Below the pieces are notes generated by a model that ran no database searches, was not told the DNA's origin, and saw only the letters and a list, made by a program, of their open reading frames with translations. Source: Loxodes magnus (Eukaryota; Ciliophora; Karyorelictea; Loxodida; Loxodidae). From it: a stretch of 64,000 nucleotides of DNA. The stretch is taken from the NCBI GenBank assembly GCA_946699065.1, contig CAMPDV010000014.1, positions 744,001-808,000 on the forward strand. Reading direction: 5' to 3'. The position numbers and the translations under genes were made by a program. This document shows positions 25,001-39,100 of the stretch, piece by piece (within the stretch, counting starts at the first letter, position 1; every line of letters begins with the position of its first letter).

Positions 25001-28000
25001 AGTGAAAAAATGCATATTTTAATTATTTTTTTCCAATTTCATTTTCCTTTTTCAACGAATTATAAATCTTTTAATGCTTATAATTCTTGCTGTTTTGTAG
25101 CAAGAAAGATAATTAGCATTTTTCTAAATTAAATAGCTATAATAGACTCTCTTTATCTTAAATCCTAAAATAAATAAAGGTATTTCGTATTCTGATTCTA
25201 CTTATTAAATTTGATAGTTGAATTCAATAGAAATGTAAATGTAAATGTAAGTCTATTGTAAATAAATTAGAAGCTAATTTAAAAGCAGAAAGATCACTTA
25301 AATAGCTAGATTTACAATATTAAAATAGCTTTCGTTGTTTCAAATAAATATATCTACTCTCTATTTTATATCTATCTCTTTCTATGAATATCTAAGTATA
25401 TAAGAATTAAACAATTTCCAATAAAACTTTAGACACAATACCCTTAATTTACTAAGCAGCACAAAGACAGAATAATAATGAGATTCTTTAATCAACTTGT
25501 TGCTATCAAATAAATAAATAAAATTTTATTGATGATTGACAATAATTTACTTGATTATCTTTAAGTTTGATATTTCAATTAAATTTTTAGTTTAAAATCT
25601 ATTTATTAACTTTTGTTTATAAAATATGATGTTTATGCATACCAAATATGAAGCATTTCATTTTTTTTGCTTCTAAGAAAATTTTTAAATTAAAAAATGA
25701 CTAAAAAATAAATAAAATAAAGTATTTCAGCATCAATATTCAAGTTTTCATCTATCTTGAGTTTTCTCCTGTTTCATCTTCTAGTTTATCTGATAGTTTT
25801 TTCTTTTAGATAGTAAAAATTTTATAATTATCAATTAATCTAAATAGAATTTAAGTATTTCTATACATCATACGCAGATAATTTTCTACATCTAACACAA
25901 AATAATTGGAATAAATTATAAATAATTGATAAAATAGAGATTTACCTAACATTTAATAATATATAAATAAATAAATTTTAAAAGAGATAAACTAAAATAT
26001 TTATTCTAAATCCATATTAAGAGGTTATTGCAAATATAAAAGTATTAATTCAGATTGATAAAATAATTACAATTATATTTTAAATTTTAAATTGCTGCAT
26101 TTATTTAAGAAGATATTTGAATGTATACAATTTAAACTTTACCAATATTCTTCTTTCTTTGTTTATTTATTAGAGTAATCTCGTAATTTATAAGCAAGAA
26201 ACCATAAAATTATTATGAATGAAAGATGATTAAAAGTTTGAATTTTAGCTCTTACAATTCTAATAAAGCAAAAAGTTAAAAGAAGATATTGAAATTATAT
26301 AGCTTTATTATTATTATTAAATAGACTTAGCTATCATCTTGCTCATAAAGGAAATAACTTAAATACCAATTTTAAAAATTCTTATTTTATTAAAGTTGAT
26401 TGTATAGTCAAATCTATTTCAAATAAATTAAAAATAATAGTAGTTTAGTAGAAAGTAGCTAAGAGTATTTGGAAATTAATTAAATTTTAGCCAGCTAATT
26501 TAATTAAAAGAGTCTCCAAATCTTTTATGATAGCATTACTTAATTTAATTTTATATATTTTATAAATAAGAGTATTGCAGGATTAAATTTTAACTTAACT
26601 AAAAAATACCAATCTGAAGATTTAATAGCAATGCTATCATCATAATTTTATATTCTATTTTATATAAAAGCAATCCCTTTAGTTAAATGCTAAACTAAAT
26701 TCCTATGCAAATTATATGAATTAAGTTATAACTCTTTAATTTATTTAGGTAAGAGCATATTGAAAATAAATTAGATAAATCAGACAATAAATTATAAATA
26801 TAAAGCTATTAGTAGCATTTTGGAAGTTTAGAATCAACAATAATTATTTCATTTTTTAATTTTATATTATTAAGTCAAATCTTCATTGTAAATTTAGCAT
26901 TAAATTTACTATTTACTTAAATTAAAAAATATCATAGATAAAAATCTAAAACTAATTATAAATTTAAAAAAGTTATTTAAAAAGATTATTTAAAAGAGAT
27001 AAACATACAAAGTGAAATTATTTCTATGAATTATTTAAAATTAATTACAGTAAGCTTTCTATGAACTAGAATAAACTAGCATCTTAATAGGGTTTCATAT
27101 CTTTAAGAGTTTCTGGGAGAGATGTTTATCTTTTAATAAAGATTAATTAAAAATAAGCATTCTTTATTTTTAAATGTAATATCTTTATTGTCATGTATAA
27201 AATATTAATTCCTTTAGCTTCATATAAATAAAACAATTATAATATAAAATATAAAATTTAGCTATAAGATCACAAAGCGATTATCAATAATTCAATTTAA
27301 TGATAAAATTAGCTATATGGAAAAGTTTTTATTCATTAGTTTAAGAAATAAAATTTAAATTAAGCTTTATAATTAAGTCTTTAATCTCTTTTAATTTTCT
27401 TTAAATTAAATAGCTCAAAAATTTGATTTAGAGAATTTAAGATTATTTTTTTAATTTTTTATAATTCAATGTGGCTAAGATTCTAAACAGCTTTTTCATT
27501 TTAAGTTAGCTATTCGTTAAGAATTATTTTACAATTTTAAGCATCTCTTTCATAAATTATTAAGTAATTTCAAATTAATAGATCAGATAATAGCTTCTTA
27601 TTGCATTTTTGGCCCTTCATATTAACTTTTCTTTTAGAAGTCTAGTAAGTTTAAAATGGGTTAGGTAATTCACACTGATATAATTAAAATAATAGGGAAT
27701 TATTTATTTTAGATTTAATATATTTATAAGAATAAAATTAAAAAATAATTATTTAAGCAAGTATTTTCAATTAATTGGTTTTAACATCTATTTGTTAATA
27801 ACTTTTAAATAAATTAAATTAAAAACATTTAGAAATCTAATATTATTTAGTTAAAATTATTTTAGCAAAAGTGAAGAATCTATTTTTTAGAGAATATACA
27901 TTTCTTTTATTCTAAATATGATACTTGTATCTTTGCTAAATAAAAATATTTTTATTTTATTTTTGTAATCATACTAAAAATTTTAACTTAGAAAAGATAT

Positions 28001-28120
28001 TATGATTTATTTTAGATTTTTCTACTAAGTTAGAGCAGGAACAAATAAAAATTTAGCAAGTATTAGTGTGTTTTGTAAAATTAAAATTTAAGACTTTTAT
28101 GAAATTATAGATCTATAATT
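25001..28120. other. AT-rich, coding status unresolved
   Basis: Several frames on the plus strand read as plausible membrane-like or Gln-rich protein from about 26.2 kb onward, but they compete without a decisive motif or bias. A short GTAAAT microsatellite (three units) lies near 25235. No gene is called. Confidence 0.3.
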
Positions 28121-29692
28121 ATGAAATTTAAAATAATTTTCGTTGTTTAAATTTAATTAATTTTTCTATTTTTAAATTAAATTCTATATTAAGCTTGCTT
28201 ATTCTAATAATTTTAAAATTTTCCTTCATTACTCTTAAAATTTAAATTTAACCAAAAATTAATTTAAGTATTAAAATAAATAATTGTAAGCTTAAGCAAT
28301 CATCTTTTTAGTTATTATTTTAATTTAGATAGCTTAGTAATTAAATTTAAATTTAAACTAAAATAGTTTTTTATAACTTAATAATTTAAACTTGCTTCAT
28401 TTATTCTATTATATATTACAAGCACTAAATTTGTTTTAGTTTCATTCGACAAGAATACTTTTCTATCAATGATAGATCTATTTATTATCTTACCTATTTA
28501 ATAAAAATTTAAATCGAAGATAAAATAATATAGCAAGGATGCTGCAAAAGAGTATTTTAAGATTTAGTTTTATTTATCCTTCATATGGTAATATCTTTAT
28601 AGTTTCTATCTTTTTAATTATTAATCTATCCAAATTTATTTGTTATTTAGTGATAAGAATCTAATTTGAATAAGTGATATTAAACTTTTTATGTTTTTCT
28701 ATTAATTTAAGAATGATAAATTGCTTAAAAATAAGCAATTGATAGAATGCTAATAATTTAAATTAGATAAGTAAAGATGATTTACACTTAAATATCCAAG
28801 CATTGAGATAGCAGATAAAAATGATAAGGATTTTAATTTTAAATAAATGAAATTATTTATTTTTATTATTTCTCCTTTTATTTATTCTAATATAAGCCTA
28901 AATTAAAGAAAACCCTATATATCAATAGTTTAGCTTAAAGCTATTAAATTAGACGAAAGTTTTTAATATTTAGAACAGTTTGCTTATAACCAAACGATAA
29001 ACAATAGAGAATTATTTAATTTGCGAGTTGTAGTATTAGAAAAAATGCCCTTTAGTAATTAAAATAAGTAAATGTATGTCTTTAAGTCCTTTTGGTAATT
29101 TTCTATCTACTCTCATTGAATCAAATAAATAAAGATAAATTGTAAAATTATTTCATTGCTGCTTTATGAAGAAAATTTTATAATTATATCTAAAGAAAAA
29201 GATTCAACATATCGTTAATCTAGATCCATATAATGAAAATAATTATAGGATACAAATGTATTAATATTAAAGTGGCTAAAGTTAGTTGATAAAGCTTTTC
29301 TTAAATAAGTAAAATTAAATTTATATAAGCAGGAAAAAAGTTATTCATATAGAAAATAAAATAATCATTACACAGGAGAATAAGATATAACTCATAAAAA
29401 CAAATAGAATAATCTTTAGCTAAATGAAATTAATTTATTAAATCAATACTTTTAGAAAATAATTAATTTATAAACTTTGCTATAGATTATTACTATATAA
29501 GCAAAGCTTTCTCTTACTAAAGAATTTCTTTATAGTTATAATAAGATTAAAAATACATGCCTAATTAATGCTTAAATTAATCAGGAAGATTTAGATGTCT
29601 AAAAAATTTAAATAATTTTAAACTTTTACCTGACTTAAAATTAAAAAAGATCGAAAGCTAAAAATAAAATATCAAATCTTATTTAATTTTGA
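28121..29692 (+). CDS. Possible gene, unknown product
   Basis: One plus frame is coding-like from about 28380 to the TGA at 29690. Between about 28930 and 29280 roughly 18 percent of codons begin with G, about twice the rate of a neighbouring frame, and the composition is that of a soluble, Lys/Asn/Gln-rich protein. ATG 28121 lies in this frame and would give a hydrophobic, signal-like N-terminus and 523 residues. A competing frame also reads reasonably near 29100-29250, and coding may begin further upstream. No domain is recognised. It would lie about 430 bp ahead of the giant receptor-like gene on the same strand. Confidence 0.25.
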
Positions 29693-30123
29693 CTATCTAT
29701 AAGCACACTTAATAAATAGATATAAGTAATAATAGTAGGAAGGAGATAAAAACATTCTTCAAGCATAAATAGAATTTATAATAAATGTTTTTTTATAGTT
29801 AATTCAACTATTACTATCACTTAATAATCAGACCTTTAAAAACTTGCTTTAAATGCTTGAAAACATTTTTTACAATTATTAAAGTTTAAAGTTTTATAAA
29901 ATGTGTTTCAGAATATAATTTCATAAAATAATATTAAAATTTTGGAGAATTTAAAAGATTTTAAATGAAATATTACAAATGACTAAAATTTAGTTAGATA
30001 AATTAAAAGAATTTTTATACTTAAATTACTTTAAAAAAGTTAAGTTGATAAGGTTATTGATTTAACTTAAATATTTTTCATTCACAAAGAGTATAAATTT
30101 ATTTTTTATTTGTTTTGATATAA

Positions 30124-33100
30124 ATGATGCTATATCATTTACTTTTTCTTCTTATTTTTATTTCTTGTAAGGCACTTTAAGTAAACCCGAATTTCTTGAG
30201 AGAATAATCTTTTAATGAGTCTTAGTTTAGGTATTTAAGTGATTATTAACTTGAGGGGATATCTAAAACTTGTACAACTTTTGACACAAGAAAATTTCCT
30301 TTTCCTTATAAAGGCTACAGTGCAACCATAGAACGCGATCCAAATAACCAAGATATTAGCAAATATCAACCATTCGGACTCTCTTGCTTATTAGGTAGCT
30401 TAGGATAATGCAAATATTGGATGTTGAATAATGGGATTTGTAATTTCGAATGTCAAGTGTCTGAGTGTGGATGAGACTGAGATGACTGTAAAGAATGGTG
30501 TGATAGCGTTTATTGCAATTACAATATGTTCTGAAAGTAATAAATACAAAATTGCTTAGACTAAAGCTGTATAAATCCATGTAACTAAATAGTAAGTTTC
30601 TATTCAGAATAGTGAGGCCTGTATTAAGAGTTTAGAAGGTGATGGGGTTTGCTAGTTTTAATGCTTTAAATATTAAAACAAATTTGATCACTCAGATTGT
30701 TGCTTCACCCTTACAAATTGCAAATAAGATATGATTAGCAATTAAAAATGTGACAAAGAGTGTTTAAATCCAATGTGTATTTCTTTTGAAAAATCAGATT
30801 GTCAAAATGATTGCTTAGAAGCTTCAAATGGAAAATGCTTAATAGATAAAATAGATGACAAAAAATGTAATCAAGAATGTTTATTTCATTAATGCGGCTG
30901 AGATGCCATGGATTGTCTTGAAAACAATAAGAATAATTTAGCTTATAATTCAAAACAAAATTTATCAAAATCTCCTTTCTGTTCCCCCGGATGCCTTATT
31001 AGAGATTATGAAGATAGCATTAAACATGTAGGAGATAATAAATGCAATCTTGCTTGCATGACAGAAAGTTGCCAATGAGATAAAGCAGATTGTTGTGGTA
31101 GTGAAGTTTAAATTATAATAAACAGCAAAGTAAATTCTTAAAGATGATAAATTTTTTAGATTCCTGTTACAACTTGCTTTGCAACATTTGACCAAAAAAA
31201 TAAATTTCATGATCTAATTTTTGATCCTTAATGTTTTATTCCTATGTGTGCAGAAGATCATACTTCAATATAAGCTTGATTTGATTATTTAGATTTATAA
31301 TCTCTCATCTTAGATAATAAAGAGGCAGTTCAAGTTTTAAATTAGTATTGCAATAAAGATTATTTACATGATTGAAATGACTGCTTAAATAGCGATCAAA
31401 AAAATTTGACTTAGTGCAACTCTTAAATTGAAAAGCATAATTGTAACTGAAATATGATAGGTAATAATGTGTGCGAAATTATTTGCTTTGAAAATAAAGA
31501 GTAAAGCTGCAAAAATGATGGGAATGACTGCATTAAATGCTTATTAATAGATGAAAAATGCCTCGATAAATAAGGGGATGGTTTTTGTGATTTAAAATGC
31601 TACAATTAAGCATGTAATTGGGATGGAGGAGATTGCCTCAAGTGCATATAGCATGGATGCATGATATAGTAAATAGGAGATGGAGTTTTATAAGAAAAAT
31701 GTTTTTATTAAGAATGCTTTAATGACAGTGTATTAAGTATGGGTATTTAAGATTCATTACTATGTTTTTAAATTGGATGTTCTATAGAGATGCTAAGAAA
31801 TTAATAATATGACGCAGTGTGCGATGTTTAATAATGTGATTATGATTCAATTGGGTATTAATGCAAAGAAGTACTAAATTTGCACAAACTTTATGATTTG
31901 TGCGTAATTAAAAATCAGAAATGTAGCATATTCCAATGCTAAGAATTTCACGAATGTGACTTTTAGTGTTAATAATTATGCTTAGGAGTAGATCTTCATT
32001 TTTATGATAAGAAGCTAATTGGTAATGGAATTTGTGACCTAAATTTATTAAACTATGAATGCTAATATGATAATTTCGATTGCTGTTCAAGAGAAAGAGT
32101 ACCTACATGTGAGAATTTGAATTTAGCTTTTGATAATTACTGCAATGATGGAGTTATGAGTGATTACGATTGTAATGTTGCTTAATGCAGCTATGATAGT
32201 GCTTAATGCTGCTATTGAAAATCTATTAACTCAGGAATTTTTTAAAATTTTCCTTGTTATCCAGAGTTGATAAATAATGGACATTGTGATCCTCAATGTT
32301 GAATAAACGAATGCTGGTATGATGGATAAGATTGCTAGAATTGTGCCTCTACACTTTGTTAGGATGTTCTTTAAATAGGAGATTATGCTTATTAAAATGT
32401 ATGCTTTAAATCTATTTGCAATTACGACACAAATCCAAAAATTATAGAAATATTGGATCACAATGCAACTTAATACATATACTTCAGTGATTTATGTTTA
32501 AATAAATATAAAGGATAGATTTAATGAGATGCTGTGAAGCATATGATGGATAAATATTATTGCGAGGACTGATGTAACGTAGTAGAATGTAACTACTGTA
32601 ATAAACATTGCAAATGTACAACTCCTTTAGAAATAGATATTTAGAGCTTGCAAAACTTATTTACTGAGAGTGAATTATGAATTCTAGATGATTTATTGAA
32701 AACTTAAATATGTTAGAAACATTTACTAGGAAATAATGAATGTGATGAAGAATGCTATTCTAAGGATTGTTAATGAGATTAGCTAGATTGTGTATGCCAC
32801 TATGAAAATGAAAATTATTGTGTTAACTTCATGTTATCAAATATGATTTGCGATTAAGTATGTAATAATCAAAACTGTAATTTTGATGATTATGACTGCT
32901 GTAATATAGGTTACTAAAACAATTCCCAGCAAAGCTAAAAGGTTGAGCTAGGAGATGGTATTTGTTAACCAAGCTGTATTTTCTATAATTGAGATAGCTA
33001 AGTAAATGCATAATTAAATACTCTACCAGAAAGAAAACCTGATTGCATGCTTTACATTCGACTTCCTCATTTTCCTTTAATCGAGTTTAAACTTACTTTT

Positions 33101-36100
33101 GCAGAGGCTTTTTAAAGAATTTCCAATAACGAGAAAGCTGGATATTATTAGCTATGTCCAGAAGAGTGTTAGTAGAAAACTTTATAGGAAAGTAAAACTA
33201 GAAGATTCTGAAGAACTATAGGAACTTAATATAACTTCAACTAAACTTTATAGCATCTTTAGAACTATCCAGAGTAATTCTCATGCTTTTAATGAGATAT
33301 AAACTATGAAAAGTGTATGAAGAAGGAATGCTTATATGATGGAGCTGACTGTTCTTATTTTGTTAACAAAGGATAATAAGATTAGCTAAGCTTAGTTTTT
33401 GATAATTTTGGAAAGCCTGTTTTACAATGTCATCCTTTCTGTTCTGCCTGCTACTAGACTACAACAGTTTAGGATAACTACCCTAAATATTGAAACTGTT
33501 GGTTTTGTAATGAAAGATTTTATAGAATAAACTCTTTTTGTATAGATTCTTGTCCAGCTGGATTCAAGGAAAATACAGAAAATCAATATGACCCTTAGTG
33601 TAAGAAAGAAGTAGATTTAACAACTCAAGATAATCCTTAATTAATTTATGTTACAAATTAAAATAATCCACTTCCATAATTCACAAAAGCAGGGGAATAT
33701 TACTCTTTTTGCAAGGAAGGAGAATAACCTAATAGTATTAATGATTTCGCGAATGAGAATAATATGGGATGTATAGTTTATAAAGGCCTAGGAACCTTCG
33801 AACGACCTTATTTAACACTCGCAGAAGCTTTAACGGAAGGAATTTAGCAGTAACATGTGAAGATTTTACTATCAAAAGGATCTCATAATTTAGAAGAACT
33901 TAAAGAAGGAGTTAGCACTATAGAACCTGAAGATCCGTTTAATTTTTTTCTACTTCACAAGAAACTAAATGATGTTAAAAGTGAGTATAAACAGTTTAAG
34001 GAAGTATCAATCTAAACTTTATATTGCTAAAATATTGACTTTAAATTACAAAATTCAGCACTAGTAAAATGCGAATAAAATAAAAGTGAAAGAGCAACTA
34101 TATCTATAAAAAAGGTATAACTTCAGATTGTTGTACTTAAAGGACATTTGAAGTTCGAAAACGTCATTTTAGAAATGAGCAAAGCTTTTTATAACAATAG
34201 TGATTCAACGGAAATAAAGTGTTATAAAGAATGAACTTGAGGATGCTCATTTTGTACTTTCGGGTTTTATTTTAAAGAAAATCCATACTTATTGCAAGAT
34301 GAATTTGGATTCTAATGAAATTTCAAATAGGGCATGCTTGCATATCCTTTCGGTAGCTCTTTTAACTGTTAAAGAAATAATTATTCATTCTTTAAAATTA
34401 TTAAAGGAAAACTAAGTCTTAGCAATGTCTGATTTTATAAATTCACTAAAAGGCATTAAAGTTATATCGAATGTTAATCCTGTGATTTAGAATTCAATAA
34501 CACAGATTTTTAATTTCTCGACTCTGCTAATTATGTAATAAACATGCATTGCGATACTGAGCATAACTTATCTGACTGCGGAACTCTAAAGTATAATGGA
34601 GGTACAGTTAGTGAAATAAATAATTTTCATTACTTAATCTTAGAAAATTATGAGCATTAATTCTTATAATTCTCATTTCCTGGCTTTTTAAATGCAAATT
34701 AGGCAAAGCTTATTGAAATCAATGGAGTCAAATTCTATAAAAATTATATTTGATCAAATATAAAAAAACATGAACTCAGTGAGAAGCACTCATTGCTTCA
34801 GCTGCAAAATTGTAAAGAAATTAAATTTCTAAATTTGCTATTTTACAGAAACATAGTTTTTAAATCTAATATGATAAGGTTTACTTATTCCAAAAAGTTT
34901 TAAGCAGAGTATCACTAACTGTAAAATATTATAGTGGATAATTGCACGTTCTAAGAAAATTTTGCAAGTGTAAACGGAAGTGTAGCATTCTAATTACTTT
35001 TTACATACGATATTCCAAATGTTCTAATAAATAACTCAGTCTTCTAATTTAATACTGGAGATTTTTACGATAAGTACGATTATATAAGTAATTAAAATTC
35101 TTGATTTTTATTTACTACACCTGGAGTTATAATAATGTCTTATGAGGATCTTTAATATTACAGTAAAATAACAGAAGAGTAGGCCTAACTTGATAGATTG
35201 AAGTTTTTAAACATATCAAATTGTATATTTAAAAGTAACTTTTTACCTATCATTGTTTGAGTAGTAAAATACAGGAACGTTTACTTTACTAACTGCTCTT
35301 TCGAATAAAATTAAAAATTTTCAGAGGAAAATTTTTTTAAATACTCACCTATTTCAAAAGTAATCATGAATTTTACAGAGCTCTACTAAGTGTTTGACAG
35401 TCTTAATAAATCCTCTACTTTAAATATATCTCCAAAGTCATTTGATTAATAAATCATTGATAAGTAAAAAGGCAAAGAAGGAAACTTTTTCGGAAATATC
35501 GTTTTTGCGGAAATAAAGACTGATTTTATTTCCGTTGATTTTTTTGAAATATAAACAGTTTTTGAGAATGTAGTCATTTAAGACTGTAAATTCCTATTCA
35601 ACTTAATTCAAATCAACAATTGGTTTTTTTATTAGTCAGTGCTTTAGAAATTTTAGTTTAATTATGGAGAAATTTTAATACTCTCAGCTTATAACGTGGA
35701 AATCAAAAATAGCTTGATTTAAGGAAATTTAAATGAAAGAGGAGGTGGAATTATTATTAACTGAGCTAAATAAGTGACTTTTGATGGAATTCATGCGCGA
35801 GAAAATTAATCTCTACTACCCTTAATATGGGTGTAGTTCTGGTATTAGGCTTCAATTAAGAATTCGTTTTTTTACAAAACAACGAATATAAAGAAAGACT
35901 AACTAGTAAGTTCTAGTAATGTTCTATTTGTTTTAAGAACTACATGAGTACAAAATTTTGATACTAACTAGTACCCTACATTGATAATAGAAAATTCCAT
36001 TTTCTCCAATAACTAGGCTAATTTTATGCCAGCTGATTTTACAATCACGAATGAAGACTCAAGTTTATAATAGGAAATAATTTTAATTATCTAAAACACC

Positions 36101-39100
36101 AATTTTCTTAAAAGCAAAGGAAACTCAATATCTTCCTTTTGAATCCAAGATTCAATATAACTTAATGTCTGAAGCATCATTAAAAATGCAGTTTTTGCTG
36201 ACTAAATCTCTCAGTTATATTTTATTGAGCTAGACAGTTGACTTTAACTGAAATTTGAAAACGTTCTATTTTACAACAATATGCTAAATAATACAGACTC
36301 TCCCGTTTCATTAATTTTAGGAAGTAACAATCTAGATTAAAAATCATATCTCTACTTCAAAAATTGCACCTTTAGCTATAACAACTAGATAAATTAAAAT
36401 TTAAACCATCTCTCAAACCTAATAAAAATAATTTCCACTGAAAGCCATTAGGAGATCGTAATAACCACTTAAGACTGTTCTTTTTTTTAAAATTAAGTAT
36501 AAATATTTTACCTCCAATAAGCTATTTGGCAAGATACAAACTCAACTTTTATCTAAAATAGTTATAACTGAGCTGCTTTACTTTATTTTATTGGAAGCGG
36601 TCTAGAAGTGAATGAATATTAAATTATTTTGCGAGAGACAAAGATAGTAGAAAATTATTCTAAGGAAATCCTATTTAAGATTATATAAACTTAAATATTT
36701 TTTGACAGAATTCAGATGAAAAGTAATTTAGTTAGTAAAAAAGGAACGATCGAGCTGAATGATGTCAACATAACCCTATAATAGTGCATATTTGATTCTA
36801 ACTAAGTCGTAGAATATGGAGCTATCTTTGAAATTCTTTCAAGTGTTTACTTAAGTGACAAATAATCTTTGTTTTAGCATAACAAAGCGGAATTACATGC
36901 TGGTGTTATTTTATTAAGTGGGTAGGGGACTAAAGCATTTTTTAATGCAAGTGCTTTTATTGGAAACAGTGCCGGAATAGGAGGAGCTGTTTATTTAACT
37001 CAGAGTTCTTAAGCGTTTTTTAACGAATGTTTAGTTACATAAAATAGAGCGAAAGAGTTTGGAGGATTTGTTTATGTTGAATCAAATTCGTAGATATAGA
37101 TTAATAATTCCATATTGACATAAAACAAATGTAATTACAAAGGCTCTGTTGCTTTTCTGCTTACTTCTAAGAAAAATAATATTATTTCAAACTGTGATGT
37201 AAAGCAAAATGAAGCATAAATCGCTACATTATATTTAATGTTCTCATAAATCAGTCTAAGTAACGTTTTTTTATCAGAAAACAAAGCCTAAATATCTTCT
37301 AGTGGGATAGTTGGAATCCTATCAGTTATATAGATAAATAGTTCAATATTCTAAAAACAAGAGGCGATGTCTGGAGGATTTATAAACATAATGACTGAAA
37401 GTTTCTTAACTATTTATAATTCTACTTTTATAAAAGGATCAGCATTAGATGGAGGAGCAATCAATTCATATCTTAGTGAAATTAAAATCTTCAATAGCTA
37501 TTTTGCAACAAATGCTAAAATTGGTGGAGTCATATACGCTAGCAAAACTATTATAGCTTCAAAAAACTGTTTATTTGAAAGTGAAGATACAAAGAGTTCA
37601 ATTTTCTGCCTTACTTGTAATATTTCCTCTATTTCTGATGTTTTTTAAGCTTTCTATCCTAGAGCCTTTTATATTTCTAATTCATTTTTCTTAGAAATTA
37701 GGAATTCGATATTTTAATATGGAAAACGTAAAACAGAAGATATATAAGGAGGAGCTTTATATTTAGAGGAAATTCAAACAATCCAAATAGCTAACTCTTA
37801 TTTCTATAATATTACAGCTACCCAAGGTGGATGTATATATGTAACGAATTAAGATGCTAGTACTAATACTTAACTACTACATATAATAAACTCTACTTTT
37901 CATAAATGCTAAGCAAAAGCTGAAGGAGGGGCTATATATGCCCTTCGATAAAATTTTGTCTTTTAAAATAATACTTTTATCTAAAATAGAGCTCTAGGTT
38001 CCATTTAATAACTTGCAAAAGGAGGTGCTATTAGAACCATATGCTAGTAGAATCAATGCACTTTTAATTTTACTTACAATATATTTGAAAGTAATATCGC
38101 GGAGGATGGTGAAGGAGGAGCTATTAGTTGGAAGAATAAAATTCCAAGTTTAATACCAAATTTTACAGATTAAGAGCATTTCTGTAGATATTTTTAAAAC
38201 AATCAAGCAAAATATGGCAATGAGATATCATCATAAATCACTTTTATAGCTTATTTATAAGATAATATATCAAATCCCTATAATATGGTTCCTTCTTGCT
38301 AGGCAGAAAATCAGAGAAAATCAGTTGAGAATGATCAATAACGAAAAGTCTAATAATAGGGCGCAATAGAATTTGTATCTGGATAAGTAATAAAGAAAGT
38401 TGAGCACTTCATTTTTATAGATTCATTTGGTTAAACAATTAAAACATCTAATGGCGATGAAATAACTTTCCAAATTGCTGAATAATACTAAAAAACTACT
38501 TTTATTTCCGGTATTACTTAATTCAAATCAGGAGCAGGCTTATTTAATATAACTAATTTTATTATAACAGGAATACCTGGTAGCATCTTCTAGTTAAATC
38601 TTTAAGCAAACGTTCTTGATCAGAATCAGATTTATACAAATGATTTGTATAACTTAAGTTAAAAAACCTCAAGAAATTTTAGCATCTTTCTTAGATATTG
38701 CAAAATAGGAGAAATTTAACTTATATCAGGAGCTTGCTTTAAATGCGATTAAGGAACATATTCAATAGAAATTAATGCAACTGATTGCAAAAAATGTCCT
38801 GATGGAGCAGAATGCCCGGGAGGATCTTTAATTTTTCCAAAGGAAGGATACTGAAGAACAGGAAATGACTCAGATGAAATTCTAAATTGCCCCAGGAAAT
38901 TTAGCTGCTTAGGTATTGAAGTTCCAAAATAAGAACGTTTAGAAGATGAAGAATACTTACAACAAATAAATTGAAAAGGAGAATGTGCATCTGGATATTG
39001 AGGAAATTTATGTAATTCCTGCTAATGAAATTATGAAAAAATTAGTGAACATAAATGTGCTCCTTGTCCAGAAAAAGGAACAAATATTTTCACTATCTTC

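Noticed and set aside
37367-37648. 93-residue ORF under the standard code
   Set aside because: It is merely a stop-free piece of the giant receptor-like gene in the correct frame; the gene continues on both sides through TAA/TAG codons read as Gln.
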